Source of the DNA: Dactylonectria macrodidyma
Taxonomy: Eukaryota > Ascomycota > Sordariomycetes > Hypocreales > Nectriaceae
Assembly: GCA_020744425.1 (NCBI GenBank)
Contig: JAGMUV010000003.1
Location: forward strand, 4,690,685-4,754,684
DNA length: 64,000 nucleotides
Direction of reading: 5' to 3'
Shown here in pieces: positions 59,381 through 64,000 of this stretch. Within the stretch, counting starts at the first letter, position 1, and each line of letters starts with the position of its first letter. A program made the position numbers and the translations under genes. Under the pieces are notes generated by a model. That model ran no database searches, was not told the origin of the DNA, and worked only from the letters and a program-made list of their open reading frames with translations.

Positions 59381-60260
59381 ATGTTCGCAAGCGCAGACGG
59401 GCCTTCAGTCCCAAAGGACAAGGAGGAGAAGGGCTTTAACAAGATCCTCCCCAGAGCCAAAACCATGTTAAAGAGGGACGAGAACACCAAGCAAATATCC
59501 ACTGTTCCGACGTTGTTGTCGCCAGCCACGGATATCCGCAGGTAATTAGCAATGCTATCTCTTGTCGTCGAGTTTTTACTAAGAGCATCGCTCATATTCT
59601 CACCCACCCATTTGTCTTCATTGACCTGAACGTACTAACTAGTCGTAGCCAAGTCAAACCGGATGCCCAAACGATAAGGCAGCCCTTAAGAAGAATAAAT
59701 ATGAGGACTTTAACGGTGTGATCAAGGTTAGTATGAAGGATCTCTTCGAGGAGCGGGTAAGGAAGCTCAGTGAGGAGTACGGCCTAGAAATCAAGCTAAG
59801 GGAGTGTTACTTAACTGAGAGCACTGAGAATATTGCTCTTCATATGGAAAAGCCCATTGGCATACGCGTCTATCGTACCTGCGCCGCCTGCAGTATCACC
59901 TTTAGCTCTGCTAAGGAATGGCTGAGCTGCGGTTTTACTAAGTATAAGCGTTACATGCCTAAGCGTATGGAAACTGAGAAGATCGCAAGCCGGAAGAGGC
60001 GCGCGGCTCGCTTACAGGCTAACAAGGAGAACGCCTCCATCATCCCCGACTATGGCGCCGACTTCGAGGAGACGGTCTTGAAGCGGCTCAGCAAGACGAT
60101 ATTCCCCGACGGCATTCCTAATGACATTACTCGCAAGAAGTATCAACGCCAGAAGTGCGCTAATTACGCACAACTAAAGCTTCACAAGGCCAATCCAAAA
60201 CCCGACGCAGACGTCTTGAAGACCGTGCCAGCTAAGATAGAGGCTCTAAAACTCGGATAA
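59381..60260 (+). pseudogene. Degenerate fungal zinc-ribbon protein gene
   Basis: Exon 1 (59381-59541) reads KDKEEKGFNKILPRAKTMLKRDENTKQIST, the typical lead of a conserved but uncharacterised filamentous-fungal family. After an intron (about 59542-59648) the downstream frame is off by one before LKKNKYEDFNGVIKVSMKDLFEERVRKLSEEYGLEIKLRECY, HMEKPIGIRVYRTCAACSITFSSAKEWLSCGFTKYKRYMPKR. In the family this region is, from memory, a Cys-rich ribbon with about six cysteines (RTCHxC...KECxxCxHxRCxxCPRYPPK); here only three survive, with Cys replaced in KEW and YKRYMP. The linker is also much shorter than usual. So the gene appears non-functional or strongly diverged; residues after about 60000 are lysine-rich. 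Confidence 0.55.
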
Positions 60261-60366
60261 GAACATGAGGGATCCGAGTCATAGCCTCCGGTTTGCTCGA
60301 TTGCTTTGAATGACGGCCGATGCTAGTAAAGAGGTGTTGATTTCCGAGTTTCTGGGATTCTGGTGT

Positions 60367-60955
60367 TCAAGAAAACCAGTTCGCTGTCACATATTGCTCA
60401 CACTGATACCGCGATTTCCGTACAGGCCGGCTGTTACCGCTGACCTCTTCCAACAGCTTCTGCGGCCGGCCCTCACCTAGCCGTATGTTCCTACAAGCCC
60501 TGCATGTAGACGAGTTCTTATTCCGGATCCAATTGTGCTGTGCCACAGGCGTAAATATGTTCCCAGTCCGAAACAACTTACATGACTGACTTGCCGGTCC
60601 GTACGTTGCAATGAGGTCATTCACAAGCCGCTGCCGCCAAGGCTCTTGGTCTTCCCCCGGCTTCCACTGTGACTGCCAACGAAGCTGTAAAATGAAGCTG
60701 TTGATGAGGGCTATTTCTAATAGAAAGTCCCAAGCTCAGCCTCAGCGTCTTCCTCTAGCGAGTCAAACACTACTAGGCAGACCCTGCCTCGGTAAACCCT
60801 TGGACGCCTGCCCTTGATTCAATTGTCGCTTTACCATCAGATTTGCCAAACCGGCCACAATAAAGCCGTCAACCCACCAAAGAAAATCCAGCAAAGGAAT
60901 AACTACATAAATGGTAGTCTGCTGCAATATTCTCATCAGGAAAGTACACAACAAT
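60367..60955 (-). pseudogene. PiggyBac-like transposase C-terminal relic
   Basis: Minus-strand pieces in different frames: PLLDFLWWVDGFIVAGLANLMVKRQ; IALINSFILQLRWQSQWKPGEDQEPWRQRLVNDLIATYG; SSTCRACRNIRLGEGRPQKLLEEVSGNSRPVRKSRYQCEQ. The order (last hydrophobic helix, short helix before the tail, then a Cys-rich finger with C-x2-C and a later Cys) fits the end of fungal PGBD-type (DDE_Tnp_1_7) transposases. The catalytic core is not visible here. Assignment is by memory of the family pattern and is moderately uncertain. Confidence 0.5.
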
Positions 60956-60965
60956 GCAGCTCGTC

Positions 60966-61175
60966 CTATTCATTAGCCACAATGTGAGCCCAACTTATCT
61001 GTTGCCTCACTCCATCAACAATCTCTGATGTTGTCCCCGTCTCCTTCCAGACTCTCCTTGTCTGCTGATATCCTCTCAGCACACACGCCTTCTTATGAAC
61101 CTTCCAATCCGCCTTTTGGTGGTCAGTGTAACAACGTGTCGCACTGAGCGTGCTTGAAGGGTCAAAAGTGAAATG
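60966..61175 (-). pseudogene. MYND zinc-finger fragment
   Basis: Reads FDPSSTLSATRCYTDHQKADWKVHKKACVL followed by about 35 residues to a stop at 60966. C-Y-x-D-H-Q-x2-D-W-x2-H-K-x2-C matches the second half of a MYND finger; the first zinc-binding cysteines are gone. The first part recurs near 63830. Confidence 0.45.
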
Positions 61176-61660
61176 ATGAGCAGCAAGCAGCAGTGTGCTG
61201 ATTGATCGATATCGAATGTGTCTTCTTTTGAAGGAATATTCCTTGTTTTATAACAAAATTTTATGCTTGTCTCACCATCCCCTCATTTTCTCTGCCCTTT
61301 CATACCATCCTTTGCTTTTTATAGTAGTATGAACTTCACTCGCGTGTAAGCCACCGAAGATGGCCCCACGCAACCTTGTGAATAACACTTGTGAAAATCT
61401 CAGCACACTCGGCCATCAATGCTGTAAAAGCACCATGAAAACCGCCCTCTCCATCTTCGTTCCTCAAGGCTCTTTTTGCGCAAACCGCGACCGGTTTGCC
61501 TCTCCTGTTACTTATCCATACCACCTTGCAACGCTAAGAAAAGCCCAACACAAGATATAACTGGTCAGGTTAGGATATCTACGCAGCCACATTGTTGCGT
61601 CCGCCTGCAGTGCCTGTAACCACTACTGCATGTCCTCTAAGAACGGCAGCGTTATGAGTC

Positions 61661-62095
61661 ATGTCAAACGGCACCTGCCGTTTCCCAAGCTGCCAAATGA
61701 GCGTGCCCACAGCGACCGGACACACCGGAAAGGAGATCTCTATACTGTCTGCTGGCCCAAGTGCCTCGAAACCCGACGCAGCCAAGTGGTGCGGGCCAGG
61801 CGCGTCTTGGGCGAACTCAATAGCGCTTTTCTGGACGGCCGTCTCCTGCTATCAAGAGGGTCTGACTGAAGGGAACGCGACGCCGCCCTACGCACGGTGG
61901 ATGCTGAAGTATTTGGAGGCATGTCTCATTGGTCGAGTTAAGACGCCATTGCTTGTTTGGGTCGATCGACTAAATGATTAGGAAGAACCACAGTTGTTGG
62001 CTTCAGTGAGCACGATCCAGCAGGATATTCTGGGGAGGCTCTCAGAAAGGAAGACGCGGGAAATTACGGAGGAAGCGAGAAGGGAGAGCTTTTGA
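61661..62095 (+). pseudogene. Unrecognised gene remnant with in-frame stop
   Basis: The frame reads KWCGPGASWANSIALFWTAVSCYQEGLTEGN, TPPYARWMLKYLEACLIGRVKTPLLVWVDRLND, then TAG (61979-61981), then without frame change EEPQLLASVSTIQQDILGRLSERKTREITEEARRESF and a final TGA. The amphipathic pattern on both sides shows real former coding; the TAG fits a CAG to TAG transition. I do not recognise the family. Confidence 0.5.
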
Positions 62096-62465
62096 CTGGA
62101 TCGTGGAGAGTGTTGTCGTCATCGCTAACCATGGGGGACAAACGACACGCCGGGTGAAGGGCTGAACGGTTGCTATAAGAGGTAAAGCTTCCTGCAACAC
62201 TTGGATTGTTTCCTCAGGATTGTGATTATTGGGGCTAAGGATGAATCAGAGATTGATGGCGACTGGCATGGAAAGGACGGAAAAAAGGAAAAACGTCAGA
62301 CTGGTACTCCGTACAGGAAACACACATGAAGCCAACACGGCGGTCGGATCAAACCTGTCCATGGGTGTGCCGCCTCCGATGCCTCCAGGCCTGTGCTATG
62401 AATGATTTTGATGTTCTCCATGTGGCTTAACATGTGATGATCTGGTGATCGCATTAATTATTATT

Positions 62466-62491
62466 CCCCCCCCCCCCCCCCCCCCCCCCCC
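62466..62491 (+). repeat. C26 homopolymer
   Basis: Twenty-six consecutive C. Length is likely to be unreliable in assembly. Confidence 0.85.
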
Positions 62492-62810
62492 ATCTTTCAG
62501 ATTAAGGGGCAGCTGCGAGAACAAGGGTATGAAAATGCATGATTAGTAATATAGTGGCTCCCTTGGTCTTGTACAGAGTAGTGAGAGACTTTTATGTGTC
62601 GATTTGGGGGTCAGGTTTAGGTCGCAGACGGCTGTGGGTGGGGTACACTTTTTTAGAAAACAATATGGAAAAATGGATATTGATTTAAAAAGAATTAATA
62701 GAAAGCTATGAGAGGTTTCCTAAGCACGGTGGCTATTTTATAGAGTTAGTTATGGAATTTAGAAGAAAGAAAGAGGAAAATAGAGTGGATGGGAGGGCGG
62801 ACCCACAGTA

Positions 62811-62903
62811 AAGTCTTGGCTCACGATTAATTCAATGGGGCATAGTGCGAGGCCCACTTAAAAGTCTTGGCTCACGATTAATTCAATGCGGTATAGCGCG
62901 AGG
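62811..62903 (+). repeat. 42-bp direct duplication, period 51
   Basis: Units 62811-62852 and 62862-62903 both begin AAGTCTTGGCTCACGATTAA; three substitutions separate them (two of them transitions). Confidence 0.85.
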
Positions 62904-63871
62904 ACGGATGGGCTTACCTAAGCCGCTTTTTCGCACAGGTCGGTCGGAGTTGAGAGGTTCGGCCGAAAGAAGCGCCCAACCAAGCCTCAAGGACGGACGA
63001 CATCACCGCTACCCTGTAGCTGGTCAAAACATCGCCAACGGGTTCCAAGTAAAGTGACGGAATAATAGACTCCTAGGGTTATCTTGCGTAGAGAGTATTC
63101 CGTTAACTTGTGAAGCTATTAGAAGTAGCACTTTTCCCCCGAGAACTAATAACGAAGGCGTGTTTGACGGGTGGCTGGGCGAATACTTTGTATTACAATA
63201 CGATGATAATTGTTTGGCTTTACTCTTACTTCTAAAGCGTACTGCAGAGACCCTTTAGCATCAGGATCGGGTCAGCATGTTAGACCAGCCTTCCCATAGT
63301 AACGCGAAGGAAAGGGAGACCGTATGCTAACCAATTCTACGAGAATGCATGAAAAAAAAAACAAAAAAATCCTGAATGTAATTAGACGTGGCATCCCGAA
63401 GAAACTGCTTGCTCGATTGCGCGCCCTCCAAAGCCTGTTCGCAGGCTTTGCTTTTACTCGATTATGTAATTTGCCAGACTGCCCGGGGTACACGTTCTGC
63501 GTCTCCTATTATTATTATCCCTTCTTGTGCGACGGATAGAGAGATTAAGCAAGATAATGTCTCAATCAGTCCTGAGACGTTGTGGTCGGCCTAAAAAAAC
63601 AGCAGCGTCCGAAAAGGAGTGAGTGGTCCCAGGAACGTGCGTTGTAGCGTGCATGATTATAATGATACTACTAATGACAACACTAGCAAGCCGTCCACCC
63701 CAATCGCGCACGGACTGAGTCGCAACAAGCAGAATTTATACATCATTACTATTATTAACCTCATCCGCCCGCTATACCGTCGACGACGGATCCGGTTGTT
63801 GGCCTCCACCTGGAGCCGCATATCCTGAGTGTCGCACTGAGCGGGCTATAAGGATCAAAAATCAGCTGTTG

Positions 63872-64000
63872 ATTGCTTGATAAAAATTTTAGTGTGGAGG
63901 AAGAAGATAGACAGCTAATCATAAGGCAGCTTTACTATAGTTAATGTCTTGCTTATCTTTCATTGCTTGACAAAAATTTTAGCGTGAAGGAAGAAGATAG
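63872..64000 (+). repeat. 39-bp direct repeat, period 90, reaching the window edge
   Basis: Units 63872-63910 and 63962-64000 share ATTGCTTGA, AAAAATTTTAG and GGAAGAAGATAG; all three differences are transitions (T/C, T/C, G/A). More units may lie beyond the edge. Confidence 0.8.

Larger units (their letters stand above)
62098..64000. other. Right-end non-coding region with repeats
   Basis: No supported gene. Contains a C26 tract, a 42-bp duplicated unit and a duplicated 39-bp unit that reaches the window edge. A short frame at 63555 (MSQSVLRRCGRPKKTAASEKE) resembles the basic N terminus of a transposase but stops after 21 codons. Confidence 0.4.

Noticed and set aside
1..64000. CRISPR arrays, bacterial operons, ribosomal RNA genes
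   Set aside because: None seen; the repeats are dispersed or tandem without spacer structure, and the gene structure is clearly eukaryotic.

Overview
This window looks like nuclear DNA of a filamentous ascomycete (Pezizomycotina). The evidence is short 50-66 nt introns with GTRNGT-like donors and CTRAC-like branch sites, Zn2Cys6 and PF11951-type regulators, a LaeA-like methyltransferase, HET and FunK1 remnants, an alpha-arrestin, and several AT-rich repeat relics whose decay (TGG to TAG/TGA, CAA/CAG to TAA/TAG) fits repeat-induced point mutation (RIP). I cannot name the species.

Layout. 0-15 kb is gene-bearing: the 5' part of a Cys/Met-metabolism PLP enzyme (left edge), a sulfite-oxidase-type molybdopterin oxidoreductase, then a compact group made of an anion/H+ MFS permease divergent from a 1113-aa three-module protein (AtuA/DUF1446, DUF4387, CoA-transferase III), a Zn2Cys6 regulator and a metal-dependent cyclase-family hydrolase. 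The shared MFS/AtuA promoter carries two CGG-N8-CCG palindromes, the kind of site a Zn2Cys6 protein binds, so this reads as one uptake-plus-catabolism module with its own regulator.

15-24 kb holds AT-rich debris followed by a second small group: a YCII-domain protein divergent from an SDR, a decayed Baeyer-Villiger monooxygenase, and a 7-TM protein. The YCII/SDR promoter and the 7-TM gene promoter share a CCTCGGRTCCTCGG motif, which suggests a partly dead secondary-metabolite cluster.

25.4-28.3 kb is an apparently intact Mutator-like transposon (44-bp perfect TIRs, 8-bp TSD, 775-aa transposase with one intron). 28-36 kb carries a PF11951 regulator, a FunK1 remnant, a RIP-eroded Tc1/mariner-like element, a broken unknown gene, two MITE candidates and an alpha-arrestin-like gene.

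36-64 kb is gene-poor. I support a C-terminally truncated rhodopsin-like membrane protein, an intronless YukJ-like (DUF2278) protein with a lamin-tail domain, a LaeA-like methyltransferase with 10-11 tiny exons, and many relics: two pogo/Fot-type transposases, a HET fragment, a degenerate zinc-ribbon gene, a probable piggyBac tail, a MYND-finger fragment and homopolymer or tandem repeats. All gene models were made by eye; splice sites were chosen for phase and family continuity, without transcript data or database searches.
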